Source: Pseudomonas sp. LS1212 (GTDB lineage Bacteria > Pseudomonadota > Gammaproteobacteria > Pseudomonadales > Pseudomonadaceae). Taken from it: a stretch of DNA of 64,000 nucleotides. A model generated the notes under the pieces. The model saw nothing but the letters and a program-made list of their open reading frames with translations, did no database searches and had not been told where the DNA came from. Made by a program: the position numbers and the translations under genes. Below, in pieces: positions 16,655-26,135 of the stretch. Each line of letters opens with the position of its first letter. The first letter of the stretch is position 1. The DNA lies in the NCBI RefSeq assembly GCF_024741815.1, contig NZ_CP102951.1:3424001-3488000 (forward strand), given 5' to 3'.

Positions 16655-17740
16655 TTACTCGTCGAAGATGATCACCGAACGGGCCAACTCGCCACGACGC
16701 AACTCATCAAAGGCTTCGTTGATCTGCTCCAGTTTGATGCGCTGGGAAATCATTTCGTCGAGCTTGAGCTTGCCCGCCATGTAGAAATCCACCAGGCGCG
16801 GCATGTCTACCGGAAAGCGGTTGGAACCCATCAACGAACCCTGGATGCGGCGTTCGTGCAACAATTGCAGCGGGTCCAGTTCGATTTTCAGGCCGGGCTT
16901 GAGCATGCCGATCACGGTGGCGGTGCCGCCGCGCGCCAACATCGCAAAGGCCTGCTCGGCGGTCTGCTTGAGACCGATGCATTCGAAGGCGTGGTGCACA
17001 CCGCCGCGGGTCAGTTCCATCACTTGCTTGGCAGCGTCGCCGTCCTTGCCATTGATCAGGTCGGTGGCGCCGAACTGCTTGGCCAACTCCAGTTTGGAAT
17101 CGAGCATGTCGATGGCGATGATCCGCCCGGCTCCGGCCAGTGCCGCGCCGTTGATCGCAGCCAGGCCGATACCGCCGCAGCCGATCACGGCCACGGTTTC
17201 GCCTGGACGCACTTTGGCGGTGTTGAAAACCGCGCCGGTGCCGGTGGTGACGGCGCAACCCAAGAGTGCGGCGCGGTCCAGCGGCATGTCACGGCGGATG
17301 TCGACGCAGGCGTTTTCATGCACCAGCATCTGCTCGGCAAAACCCGACAGGTTGACGAATTGCGGAATCGGTTTTTGCACGTAGGTCAGGCGCGACTCCT
17401 CGTCCGCGCCGCGCTTGGTTTCCGGGGAAACGCAACGCGCCAGATGGCCGGTCACGCAATGTTCGCAATGGCCGCAGAACACGGTCAGGCAGGTGACCAC
17501 ATGATCGCCCGGTTTGACCGAACGCACTTCGCAACCGACCTGCTCGACCACGCCGGCCGCCTCGTGGCCCAGCACCAACGGGCCTGGGTACGGGAACGAA
17601 CCATCGATCACGTGCAGATCCGAATGGCAGACACCGACTGCTTTGGTGCGGATCAGTACTTCACGCGGACCCGGTTTGCTGATACCCACTTCTTCAATGA
17701 CCAGCGGGGCTCCAACCTGGTGGAATACGGCAGCTTTCAT
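16655..17740 (-). CDS. Zn-dependent alcohol dehydrogenase
   Basis: This is a medium-chain dehydrogenase of 361 residues starting MKAAVFHQVGAPL at 17740. The zinc ligands are visible: GVCHSDLHV with the catalytic Cys, GHEAAGVVE with the His, and the structural-zinc lobe CGHCEHCVTGHLARC. The Rossmann motif is VIGCGGIGLAAINGA. It resembles class III/benzyl-alcohol type enzymes and should oxidise an alcohol to an aldehyde with NAD. It lies 28 bases downstream of the aldehyde dehydrogenase, consistent with sequential oxidation of one substrate. Confidence 0.9.
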   Translation of the reverse strand: MKAAVFHQVGAPLVIEEVGISKPGPREVLIRTKAVGVCHSDLHVIDGSFPYPGPLVLGHEAAGVVEQVGCEVRSVKPGDHVVTCLTVFCGHCEHCVTGHLARCVSPETKRGADEESRLTYVQKPIPQFVNLSGFAEQMLVHENACVDIRRDMPLDRAALLGCAVTTGTGAVFNTAKVRPGETVAVIGCGGIGLAAINGAALAGAGRIIAIDMLDSKLELAKQFGATDLINGKDGDAAKQVMELTRGGVHHAFECIGLKQTAEQAFAMLARGGTATVIGMLKPGLKIELDPLQLLHERRIQGSLMGSNRFPVDMPRLVDFYMAGKLKLDEMISQRIKLEQINEAFDELRRGELARSVIIFDE

Positions 17741-17768
17741 GGCAGTTCTCTCAAGAATGAAATGGGAT

Positions 17769-19121
17769 TCAGGCCGGGTTTGGCGCAGTGCGCAGCACGG
17801 TTTTGGCATGGCTGAAGGTGCGGAAACCGTCGATACCGTGATAGGCACCCATGCCGCTCTGGCCGACGCCGCCGAACGGCAGGCCTTCGGTGCTGGCATG
17901 GCTCAACACACCGTTGAGGGTCACGCCACCGGAGCAGGTGCGGGTGAGCACTTGTGCTTCCTCGGCGGCATCGTTGCCGAAGTAATACAGCGCCAACGGG
18001 CGCGGCCGGGCGTTGATCCGGGCAATCACTTCGGCGATGGTGTCGTACGGTTTGATCGGTAGCAGCGGACCGAAGATCTCGTCCTGCATCACCTGTAGAT
18101 CGTCGCCAGGATTGCGCAGCAGGATCGGCACAATCTTGTTGCGCGTCGCTTCGCTGAAGTCCTCACCGGCCGCGTTCAGTTCGATCAGCTCGACACCGGC
18201 GTCGCGTGCTTCGCTCAGGTAGCCCAGCAAACGCTCGTAATGGCGGGTGTTAATGATTGAGGTGTACTCGGGATTGTCCTTGAGCGTCGGGAAGAACCCG
18301 GCGACAACCGCTTTGGCGACACTGATGAACGCATCTACCGATTCTTTCGGCACGAAAACATAGTCCGGCGCGACGCACAGTTGGCCGGCGTTGAGCAGTT
18401 TGCCGATGACGGTCTTGGCCACCGCATCCTTGAAGTCGGCGGTGCGGGAAATGATGGTTGGCGACTTGCCGCCCAGTTCCAGCGTCACAGGCACCAGGTT
18501 TTCTGCGGCCGAGCGCAGCACGTGCTTGCCGATGCTGGTGGCGCCAGTGAACAGCAAATGGTCGAACGGCTGGCCGCAGAACGCCTCACCGACGTCCGGG
18601 CCACCCAGCACCACCGCCACTTCATCTTCGGCATACACCGAGCGAATCAGTCGGGCGATCAGGGCCGAGGTGTGCGGGTTGAATTCCGATGGTTTGATCA
18701 TCACCCGGTTGCCGGCGGCCAAGGCACCGGCGAGGCCGCTGAAGACCATGTAGCCGGGGACGTTCCAGGCAGTGACGATGCCCACCACGCCGAGCGGCTG
18801 GTATTGAACCCAGGCCTCGCCGGCTCTGGCCTGACGCTTTTCAGGAAGCATCCATTCGGCCAGTTCAGCCTTGGTCTGCTTGAGAGTGGCCAGCGGCGAC
18901 AGCACTTCGCTGCCCTTCGAGAAGCCGGGGCTGCGATGGCCGAAGTCAGCCGTCAGAGCTTCGACGATTTCCTGTTCGTGGATGACCAGCAAACTGATCG
19001 CCCGGTCGAGCAATTCACAGCGTTGCTCGACGGTCCAGGGTTCGCTGGCCAGAAAGGCCGCCCGCTGTTTTTCCAGGATCGTGCGGATGTCCGTGCTCGT
19101 CCAACTCTCGATGGCGCTCAT
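17769..19121 (-). CDS. aldehyde dehydrogenase, coniferyl-aldehyde type
   Basis: This is a 450-residue NAD(P)-dependent aldehyde dehydrogenase. The start at 19121 follows AGAGGTAG. It shows the catalytic glutamate in LELGGKSPTI, the catalytic Cys in NAGQLCVAPDY, and the WNVPGYM cofactor segment. The CVAPDY form is typical of the coniferyl aldehyde dehydrogenase branch, which also takes medium-chain aldehydes. It is first in a minus-strand operon with the alcohol dehydrogenase and two acyl-CoA dehydrogenases. The specific aldehyde is unknown, so the symbol calB is not used. Confidence 0.9.
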   Translation of the reverse strand: MSAIESWTSTDIRTILEKQRAAFLASEPWTVEQRCELLDRAISLLVIHEQEIVEALTADFGHRSPGFSKGSEVLSPLATLKQTKAELAEWMLPEKRQARAGEAWVQYQPLGVVGIVTAWNVPGYMVFSGLAGALAAGNRVMIKPSEFNPHTSALIARLIRSVYAEDEVAVVLGGPDVGEAFCGQPFDHLLFTGATSIGKHVLRSAAENLVPVTLELGGKSPTIISRTADFKDAVAKTVIGKLLNAGQLCVAPDYVFVPKESVDAFISVAKAVVAGFFPTLKDNPEYTSIINTRHYERLLGYLSEARDAGVELIELNAAGEDFSEATRNKIVPILLRNPGDDLQVMQDEIFGPLLPIKPYDTIAEVIARINARPRPLALYYFGNDAAEEAQVLTRTCSGGVTLNGVLSHASTEGLPFGGVGQSGMGAYHGIDGFRTFSHAKTVLRTAPNPA

Positions 19122-19254
19122 CACTACCTCTCTTCTTGTTGTCTGGACGCCACCGCGATTGCGCAGCATTGCGTCGGGGTTCGGTGCATGGTTGACCATC
19201 AGTCGCGCCGCGCCGCCACCCGGATCAGGTGGGTGGCGTTTTCAGTCGACTGAT

Positions 19255-21453
19255 TCAGGCAAGAATGCCCATCGCTTTGGCGCTGTTGATGGCCTGGGTA
19301 CGACGGCACGCGCCGAGCTTGACGTTGATGTTCTTGGCATGGGTTTTCACGGTATTCACCGAAATGAACAGACGATGGCCAACCTCGCGCACCGACATGC
19401 CCTCTGCCAGCAACTTGAGCACCGACACCTCACGGGGCGTCAGGCCATCCTGGTAATCCGCCACTTCAGCGACGCGCGGCACAAGCGAGTTGTCAGAGTC
19501 TTCACCGTGCTCGCGGGACTGGTTGCGGGCTTTTTGCAGGGCGATCGGCCCCTGATAGCACGCACTGTCGATCTTGCCCCAATGCATGCGTCGCTCGGCT
19601 TCATACAGCAGCAGATGCGCCTTTTCGGCGTCATGGCTGCGCGCGGCAATCTCGGACAACAACAGGTAGGCATTCAGCACAAACGGCGCGCAGCAGTCGC
19701 GAACCTGCAGCAGCCCCGCCTGCACGACTTGCTCGGCCTCTTCCGTGTGGCCCTGCTGCAACAGCAACTCACCTTGCAGGAACATCAGTCGACCCAGCAG
19801 TGGATAGGGTTGGGTTCTGCTGCCAGTCAGTTGGGCAAGTTCCGTGCGCAACAACGATTGCGCCAGACCCAACTGCCCCTGAAGCAGCAACAACCGCACT
19901 CGGTCGGTGTTCACCAGCACCTCGGCCTCACGACTGCCCTGGCGCCGGGCAAGCTCCAGCGAATGCTCCAATAGCACTTGGGCCTCGTTCAGTTCGCCGG
20001 TTTTCATGGCGATGCGCGCCAGCGTGCAATGGCACAACAACACCGACAGCCAATCCTGAGCCGTCAGATAACGCAGGGCTGCGTGGCAATGCAGGCGCGC
20101 CGGTTCGGGGTTGCCGCGCATCGCGTGAAGGGTTCCATACAACGCCTGCCAGTTAGCCAACAGGCGTTGACTGCGTCGCGGATCGGGCAGCGGCAAAAAG
20201 TGCCCCAGACGTTGCAGGCATTCCTCGGCTTCGTCCAGTCGACCGCTGAACAACAGCGCCTTGGCGCACAAATAGATCAAACGCGAGCTGCTCTGCAGCA
20301 ACTGCGGTTCGATGCGCTCGCGCCAGTCCATGAACCGATCCAGATGCCGCTCGCTCAAAATCCAGCTCAGCCACAACCGCTCCATGTAGTTCGCAGCCAC
20401 CTCCGGCTGATCGGCACTCAGCGCCTGCTCAACCGCATCATCGACCTGCCCCAAAACACTGAGCAACTGACAGGCCCGCAAGCGCAGCCGATTCAACGGC
20501 ACGCCACTGAATCGGGATTGCAGGGCCTGCGCCACGGCGGGCACCAAGCGAAACCAGCCGGGTTGGTTGTCGATGGGAAAGAGAAAGGCCTGGTCATCCA
20601 GCAGGCTCTTGAACACCCGGGCGCCCTGCTGCCCTTCCCAGAGTTGCTCGCAGAGGTCGGCGCTGGCCTTGGACAAATGCGCCAGTCCGTAGAGCACTTC
20701 CCGCTGTTCATCGCTCAGGCGCGACAGCAGTTCGCGTTCAAGGTATGGACCGAGCAATGACGAGGACAACAAGCGGACACCGGCGCACCATCCGCCGGTC
20801 TGGTGCCACAGGTTTTCCCGTGAGGCCGTGTCGGTTTCAGGCGCGAGCAGACTGACCAGCGATTCGAATTCATCAGGACGCAGTGCCAGTTGCCGGGCAT
20901 CCAGTTCCAGCAATTCGCCCGTGAGCATCAGGTGCGGCAGGTTCCAGTCGGGGCGCTGGCGGCAGGTGACCAGCACTTGCAGTTGTGGGTTCTGGAGGGA
21001 CAGGAGTTGATCGAACCAGTGGTTCAGGTCCGATGGCATTTGAGCAGGAAGATCATCGAAAACAAGCCGGAATTTTAGATATTCATTGGCTGGTCCATCG
21101 CTTTCGCGGGCAAGCCCGCTCCCACATTGGAACGCTGTCAAATGTGGGAGCGGGCTTGCCCGCGAAAGCGATGGACCAGTCACCCAATCTCTAGAATCGA
21201 GATACGCCAGTAATGCATCAGGCGGCGTATCTGATGCCAGCTCAAGTTCACCAGTCAGCATCCCACTCAAACTGTCCAGCGTCTGCCGCTGCCCCCCCAG
21301 AGACAGCCAAACCACCCGCCCAGGCGCCTCTCCACCCTGCAAATACTCGCGCAGCAACGCTGTCTTTCCATAACCTGCAGGCGCGCAAAGCAGTTGCAAG
21401 CGGCGCTGCTCGCGCTTGAGTACGTCGCACAAATGCGGCCGTGGCACAAACAT
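19255..21453 (-). CDS. MalT-type LuxR-family transcriptional regulator with REPIN insert
   Basis: This is a 732-residue ATP-dependent activator. It has a P-loop CAPAGYGKTALLREYL near residue 24, a Walker B LVFDDLP near residue 130, a long helical repeat sensor domain, and a C-terminal GerE/LuxR DNA-binding helix-turn-helix (LTPREVSVLKLLAEGMSVRE... NTVKTHAKNI) at about 665-715. It sits between the alcohol/aldehyde oxidation operon and the DUF1329/DUF1302 genes and probably controls them. A perfect 90-base REPIN palindrome at 21090-21179 lies inside the gene, adding 30 codons between Walker A and Walker B without breaking the frame. Whether ATP binding survives is open. Confidence 0.88.
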   Translation of the reverse strand: MFVPRPHLCDVLKREQRRLQLLCAPAGYGKTALLREYLQGGEAPGRVVWLSLGGQRQTLDSLSGMLTGELELASDTPPDALLAYLDSRDWVTGPSLSRASPLPHLTAFQCGSGLARESDGPANEYLKFRLVFDDLPAQMPSDLNHWFDQLLSLQNPQLQVLVTCRQRPDWNLPHLMLTGELLELDARQLALRPDEFESLVSLLAPETDTASRENLWHQTGGWCAGVRLLSSSLLGPYLERELLSRLSDEQREVLYGLAHLSKASADLCEQLWEGQQGARVFKSLLDDQAFLFPIDNQPGWFRLVPAVAQALQSRFSGVPLNRLRLRACQLLSVLGQVDDAVEQALSADQPEVAANYMERLWLSWILSERHLDRFMDWRERIEPQLLQSSSRLIYLCAKALLFSGRLDEAEECLQRLGHFLPLPDPRRSQRLLANWQALYGTLHAMRGNPEPARLHCHAALRYLTAQDWLSVLLCHCTLARIAMKTGELNEAQVLLEHSLELARRQGSREAEVLVNTDRVRLLLLQGQLGLAQSLLRTELAQLTGSRTQPYPLLGRLMFLQGELLLQQGHTEEAEQVVQAGLLQVRDCCAPFVLNAYLLLSEIAARSHDAEKAHLLLYEAERRMHWGKIDSACYQGPIALQKARNQSREHGEDSDNSLVPRVAEVADYQDGLTPREVSVLKLLAEGMSVREVGHRLFISVNTVKTHAKNINVKLGACRRTQAINSAKAMGILA
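21090..21179. repeat. REPIN (paired REP palindrome) inside a coding sequence
   Basis: Two perfectly complementary 39-base arms (21090-21128 and 21141-21179) flank a 12-base loop. The arms contain GGGAGCGGGCTTGCCCGC, the common Pseudomonas REP core. The unit is 90 bases, a multiple of three, and has no stop in the reading frame used. REPINs are normally intergenic and mobilised by RAYT transposases. Confidence 0.95.
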
Positions 21454-21587
21454 GGCGGACCTCGCTGATGGTGTGAGGTTGCCATCATTGGGCGAGACGA
21501 CGGTTTGTGCGCCACCCGCATCAGGTGGTGGCCATCTGAATGCACAACGCCCTGCGAACAGGGCGTTGTTTCAGCGAAGGCGAACGG

Positions 21588-22955
21588 TCAGCGGATGCCG
21601 GCGTTACGCAGTGCTGACGGAGTGAAATCGGTCATCTTTGCGGTCATGCCATAGGTCGTGGCATGCCGGGCCTGGTTGGTCATCGCCAGCACGTTGTAGC
21701 GACCGGCGATCAAGTCATAGATCCCGAGCATGGCGAAGTTAGGGGCCCCGCGTTCGTAATCGTTGAATGCATAACCTTCTGCCACCCGCCACAGCTGACC
21801 ACGGCCATCGTAGTGATCGACCTCGGCAAGCTGCCAGGTGTCTTCGTCGAAGTACATGTCACGTTTGGCATACACATGACGCTGACCCGGTTTCAGCGTG
21901 GCCTCGACGTGCCAGACCCGGTGCAGCTCATAACGGGTCAGGTCCTGGTTGATATGTCCCGGTTTGATGATGTCGTCGTACTTGAGCTTCGGCGACTGCA
22001 ACTTGTAGTTGTTGTACGGGATGTACAGTTCCTTTTTGCCGATCAACTTCCAGTCATAGCGATCCGGCGCGCCGTTCATCATGTCGGTGTTGTCGGCGGT
22101 GCGCATGCCGTCCGAGCCGTTGCCCGGACCGTCATAGGCAACTTGCGGTGCGCGACGCACGCGGCGTTGACCGGCGTTGTAGACCCACGCCAGGCGCGGT
22201 TCCTTGACCTGGTCAATGGTCTCGTGAATCAGGATCACACTGCCGGCCATGCGCGACGGCGCGGTGATTTCCTGCTTGTAGTAGTACAGAACGTTGTCGC
22301 CTTGCCCACCTTCGACGCCCTCCATCAATTGCGGGAACGCCAGCTTGTCGACGTACTCGACGATGGAATAGGAGCCGTTGGTTTGCGGCGCTGCCTGGGC
22401 CGCCTGGCGTTCCATGTTGCCGCCGCGAAAACGGTTGGTGTGGTTCCAGTAAACCTCGACACCGGTCTTCGGAATCGGGAACGGGAAATAGCGGGTTTGC
22501 GCGAAGTTAACCAGCCCGTTGCCATCTGGAGTCAGTTCGGTGGTCACCGCGCTTTTTTTGGCAATGTCATACACGTTCTGCGGAGAAGCCGCCGAGCGCT
22601 GAGTTTTGTAGACCGGGATCTTGTAACTGTCCGGATAGCGTTTGAACATCGCCAGTTGACCCGGTGTCAGCTTGTCCTTGTACTGCTCGGCATTGGCCGC
22701 GGTGATGACCATTTGCGGCTTTTCACTGGCGAACGGATCGCCGAGAAAACCGTTGTCGAGCGCCGCCGCGCCGGGTTTCAAACCACCGGTCCAGGCGGGA
22801 ATGCTGCCGTTGGCGTTGCCCTCTTTCTGAGCGCCCAAAGGGGTCAGCGTGGTGCCCAGCTGTGCGGCCTCCTGGGGCGAAACGGCAGCCATTACACCAC
22901 TGGCCAGCAGCGTCAGACTCAGTGCGCCAGCGCGCAGAACAATACGTGCGTTCAT
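21588..22955 (-). CDS. exported DUF1329 protein
   Basis: This 455-residue protein has a signal peptide (start at 22955, cut near GVMA-AVS). Ribosome site AGAGGTAC lies upstream. The DUF1329 family has a LolA/LppX-like lipid-binding fold. Visible family features include GSIPAWTGGL near residue 50, DSYKIPVYKTQRSA, the RRVRRAPQVAYD segment and the DLTRYELHRVW core. It is almost always beside a DUF1302 outer-membrane protein, as here, and such pairs are linked to uptake or export of lipids. The substrate here may be what the adjacent oxidation operon consumes. Confidence 0.9.
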   Translation of the reverse strand: MNARIVLRAGALSLTLLASGVMAAVSPQEAAQLGTTLTPLGAQKEGNANGSIPAWTGGLKPGAAALDNGFLGDPFASEKPQMVITAANAEQYKDKLTPGQLAMFKRYPDSYKIPVYKTQRSAASPQNVYDIAKKSAVTTELTPDGNGLVNFAQTRYFPFPIPKTGVEVYWNHTNRFRGGNMERQAAQAAPQTNGSYSIVEYVDKLAFPQLMEGVEGGQGDNVLYYYKQEITAPSRMAGSVILIHETIDQVKEPRLAWVYNAGQRRVRRAPQVAYDGPGNGSDGMRTADNTDMMNGAPDRYDWKLIGKKELYIPYNNYKLQSPKLKYDDIIKPGHINQDLTRYELHRVWHVEATLKPGQRHVYAKRDMYFDEDTWQLAEVDHYDGRGQLWRVAEGYAFNDYERGAPNFAMLGIYDLIAGRYNVLAMTNQARHATTYGMTAKMTDFTPSALRNAGIR

Positions 22956-22981
22956 GTTGAAGTACCTCTGGCAGGGTTGCA

Positions 22982-24757
22982 TCAGAAATTCACGCCGAAA
23001 CTGAGCGCAACGTAGTCGCGGTCGACGTTGGTGTTGAAATCGCCACCGAAGTAATTGGTGTAACTCAGGCTGGCGGTGTAAGTGTTCATATAGTCGGCAT
23101 CCACACCGAGGCTGACCGCTTTGGAACCTTCATCGAAGTTCGGGCCATAACCTTCGACGTCATGGGACCAGGCGATGTTGGGCGACAGGTTGATGCCGGC
23201 GATCACGTTCTGGTAATCGAGCTTGCCGCGCAGTCGATAGCCCCAGCTGTTGCTGGTGTAAAAGCCATCGTCGTTGCACTCCTGCGCCGGGTTGCTGGCC
23301 GTCGGCGTGCCCACAGCGGCTCCGCGGCAGGTCGCCGCGCCCGCAGCGCCTGGTAGTTCGCCGGGACCGAAGGCCGGGCTGCGACCGAAGCGCAGGTCAG
23401 AGCCGTCAGCCTTGCCCAGGCCGTTGATGTGGTTGTAACCGACCTCACCGACCACGGTCAGACGGCTGGCGCCCAGCACCTGATCGAAAAACTGCGTCGC
23501 GGTCACCTGCGCCTGGGTGACTGGCATGCGCTTGTAGCCATTGACTTCGGCACCCAGTGTGCGGCCGGCGAAACCGGTGGTGATCAGCGGCGAGGTCGCG
23601 CCGAAGGTGGCTGCGGACAGCAGGTCGGCCGTGTTCAGTTGCAGCGGCATGTTCGGCCGGTAGCTGACTTCACCACCCAGTGAGACGCCCGAGACGTTGG
23701 TCTGGAAGCTCAGGCCATAGAGGCGAATGTCTTCCGGGTAGTCGATGAAATAACGAACGCTGCGCGCAGAGGTCACGCCGCCAGCTGCACTGGTCATCTG
23801 ATTGATGCTCAGGTACGGGTTGCGACTGTGGTAATTCATCGCGTAGGCGCCGAATTCGGTGTCGTTCGCCTCCGGGACATACCAGCGCAGGGCCACGCCA
23901 TACTGGCCGCTATCGCGGGCATCGTTGTCTTTCAGGCGCGCAATGAAAGCGTTGTCCGTACCCGCCGCGATGGCTGCCAAACCGCCGGTGTTGCGTGCCA
24001 CTCCGGGTGGAAGATCAAGGCCGGCGACTACCAGTCGGTCGTTACAGCCTTGGGGTACGCCGTCGTTACCGAAGAACGTGCCGCAGTTGTCGACCACCGA
24101 CTTGTCCCACTCCAGCTGATAAAAAGCTTCAGCGGTAATGTTGTCGGCCAGGCCCTGGGACACGTAGAGCAAGTTGACCGGGATCAGGCCTTCTTTCACT
24201 TCAGCGCCCGGACGACGCAACGCTGCGACGTCGATCGGGTTGATGCTGTTGATCGAGTTGCCGATGAAGGTGCTTTCGCCCCAGCTCACCACCTGCTTGC
24301 CGAGCCGCACGTTGCCGACCTGATCGCCGAGGGTGTAGTTGTGGTAGACGAAGCTGTCGAGGAACATCGCCCCGGATGACTTGGCCGCGCGATCACGCCC
24401 CGAGTCATCGATGTCGTAGAACGGACGGCTTTCGTCCATCAGCTCGAGGTCATACCAGTACTTGCCACGCACAAAGGCACCGCTGTCGCCGTACTTCAGC
24501 TCCAGGTCATGCACGCCCTTGAAGATCTTCGAGAAGGTTTCACCCTTCTTGAAGTTCAGGCGGTTGTCGTCGGTGGTCCGGGAGGCGGACTCACCACCCG
24601 CTACGCCCTGGGAGTTGAAGTTGGAAATGAACTGCTTGTCCGGATCAGCCGTCGACCAGCTGGCACCGACCGACAGCGATGAATCGAACGTCCCTTGAAT
24701 CTCCCCGATATTGAAATCAACAGCGTGAGCTTGAGTGCTCGCGCAAGTGGCAACCAT
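22982..24757 (-). CDS. DUF1302 outer-membrane protein, 5' end truncated
   Basis: About 590 residues of a DUF1302 beta-barrel with many aromatic strands; the last residues (YVALSFGVNF) end in phenylalanine as in outer-membrane proteins. The mature start VDFNIGEIQGTF and the signal-cleavage region QAHA are present, but the signal peptide before them is only about 13 residues from the ATG at 24757 (MVATCASTQAHA). The next gene starts divergently only 7 bases away, so there is no room for a promoter or a normal signal sequence. The ORF itself stays open to 25045 through antisense of the TetR gene. This suggests a deletion removed the 5' end. Confidence 0.8.
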   Translation of the reverse strand: MVATCASTQAHAVDFNIGEIQGTFDSSLSVGASWSTADPDKQFISNFNSQGVAGGESASRTTDDNRLNFKKGETFSKIFKGVHDLELKYGDSGAFVRGKYWYDLELMDESRPFYDIDDSGRDRAAKSSGAMFLDSFVYHNYTLGDQVGNVRLGKQVVSWGESTFIGNSINSINPIDVAALRRPGAEVKEGLIPVNLLYVSQGLADNITAEAFYQLEWDKSVVDNCGTFFGNDGVPQGCNDRLVVAGLDLPPGVARNTGGLAAIAAGTDNAFIARLKDNDARDSGQYGVALRWYVPEANDTEFGAYAMNYHSRNPYLSINQMTSAAGGVTSARSVRYFIDYPEDIRLYGLSFQTNVSGVSLGGEVSYRPNMPLQLNTADLLSAATFGATSPLITTGFAGRTLGAEVNGYKRMPVTQAQVTATQFFDQVLGASRLTVVGEVGYNHINGLGKADGSDLRFGRSPAFGPGELPGAAGAATCRGAAVGTPTASNPAQECNDDGFYTSNSWGYRLRGKLDYQNVIAGINLSPNIAWSHDVEGYGPNFDEGSKAVSLGVDADYMNTYTASLSYTNYFGGDFNTNVDRDYVALSFGVNF

Positions 24758-24763
24758 CACACC

Positions 24764-25407
24764 ATGAACATGACTGAAATCAACATCCGCCTGGCTGCCA
24801 TCAAACTGATTTCGCGTAACGGCTACGAGTCGATGAGCCTTCGCCAGCTCGCGGTGGAAGCAGGCATTAACGCCTCGACGCTGTACATCTACTACAAAGG
24901 CAAAAGCGAGCTGCTGCTGGAACTGATTCTGGAATACCTCCAGGGGCTGTCTCGTGAATGGACGCGCTGCCGTCCCAAAACCGCCACTGCCGATGTGAAG
25001 CTGCGTGCCTTCATTGCCTGCCACGTGCGTTATCACCTGGAACACCAGGACGAAGCCATGCTCGGCAATCTGGAGTTCAGAAGCCTCGATGAAGAGGAAT
25101 TGGAGCAGGTCCGTCAGGCTCGACGTCTCTATTTGAAAGCCTGCAGGACATCCTCGAACAAGGCGTCAAGGAAGGCTCGCTTAGCTGCGCCGAACCGAAA
25201 CTGATGGTGCGCACCCTGTTCAACATGCTCACCCACGCTTGCGTCTGGTATCAGGCCGATGGCAGTTGGGGTATCGATGACGTCATTCGGCATTACGCGG
25301 AACTGGTGCTGAAAATGCTGGGCGCCGCCCCCATCCCGTCGCCTCGGATGTCTGTCCCACGAACCGTGATAAACCGCCGCTGCGCGCCGATGGAGGTGCG
25401 TCCATGA
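24764..25407 (+). pseudogene. TetR-family regulator, frameshifted
   Basis: The N-terminal DNA-binding domain is clear (AAIKLISRNGYESMSLRQLAVEAG, then STLYIYYKGKSELL). The frame is lost near 25137 in a run of A: frame 2 continues as a nonsense tail to 25204, whereas frame 1 resumes with SLQDILEQGVKEGSL and a C-terminal domain (MVRTLFNMLTHACVWYQ) to the stop at 25405-25407. Loss of one A would explain it. The end overlaps the SDR start by ATGA, so the two were co-translated. The ATG at 24764 abuts the truncated DUF1302 gene. Confidence 0.8.
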
Positions 25408-26051
25408 GCGATCTCATGCAGCCGTTTTCCATGGCCGGCAAAACCGTATTGGTAGCCGATGCCGCCACACGCTTGGGTGCCCATTTCGCCCGACTGATCA
25501 GCCTCGCCGGTGCCCGTGTGGCCATTGGCGCGCAGCATCCTTCGCAGTTGGAGCAACTGGCGGCGGACCTGCGCTGGGAAGGTGGCGAAATCATGATCGT
25601 CGCGCTCGACAGCGCTCGGCGGCCAAGCATCGAGGCCGCGCTGGACACCGTGCAGGAGCGCTTCGGCAGCGTCGATGTGCTGATCAACAACAGTGCCGAA
25701 CGCGAACACATTGCCCTGAACAACCACATTGTCCACTGCACCAGCCTGCACATGATCAAGGCCGAGCGCGGTGGCAGCATCGTCAATATTGATCCGCCAC
25801 CGCGCCCTATCACTGAACCCAACCCTTGCCTGCGGCCCAACAGCAGCCTGGTCCGGATGACCAGAGCCATGGCCCAGTCGCTGACGCCCCACCGCATTCG
25901 CGTCAACGTCATCGCCCCGCGCGCCGGCAAGGGTTACGACGCCGGCCTGCAAGAACTCAATGGCCCGTTACTGCTGCTGGCCAGCGGCGCGGGTGCCAGC
26001 GTGACCGGTGCCGTGCTGCATGTCGATGGACTTGAACGCCACGCCACCTGA
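25404..26051 (+). CDS. degenerate short-chain dehydrogenase (SDR) family protein
   Basis: This is 215 residues of SDR fold: an N-terminal strand GKTVLVADAATRLGAHFARL, NN in VDVLINNSAE, SIVNI and VNVIAP. The glycine-rich cofactor motif TGxxxGxG is altered to VADAATRLG. The active-site YxxxK is absent: the segment normally YAASKAAL reads CLRPNSSL. The region between the NN motif and the catalytic strand is also shortened. It is probably not an active oxidoreductase. It is translationally coupled to the broken TetR gene. Alternatives are a pseudo-enzyme with a regulatory role or a decaying gene. Confidence 0.75.
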   Translation: MSDLMQPFSMAGKTVLVADAATRLGAHFARLISLAGARVAIGAQHPSQLEQLAADLRWEGGEIMIVALDSARRPSIEAALDTVQERFGSVDVLINNSAEREHIALNNHIVHCTSLHMIKAERGGSIVNIDPPPRPITEPNPCLRPNSSLVRMTRAMAQSLTPHRIRVNVIAPRAGKGYDAGLQELNGPLLLLASGAGASVTGAVLHVDGLERHAT

Positions 26052-26135
26052 TACGGGTGGCGTGTTTTCGCCGGTGCCCCTTGAACATGGCCGTTGCTCG
26101 CTGTTCGCGACGCCCGACAACAAGGAGCCAGTCAG

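Noticed and set aside
21663..23015. A 450-codon plus-strand open frame
   Set aside because: It is antisense to the DUF1329 gene, which has a signal peptide and clear family motifs. The high GC content produces long empty antisense frames.
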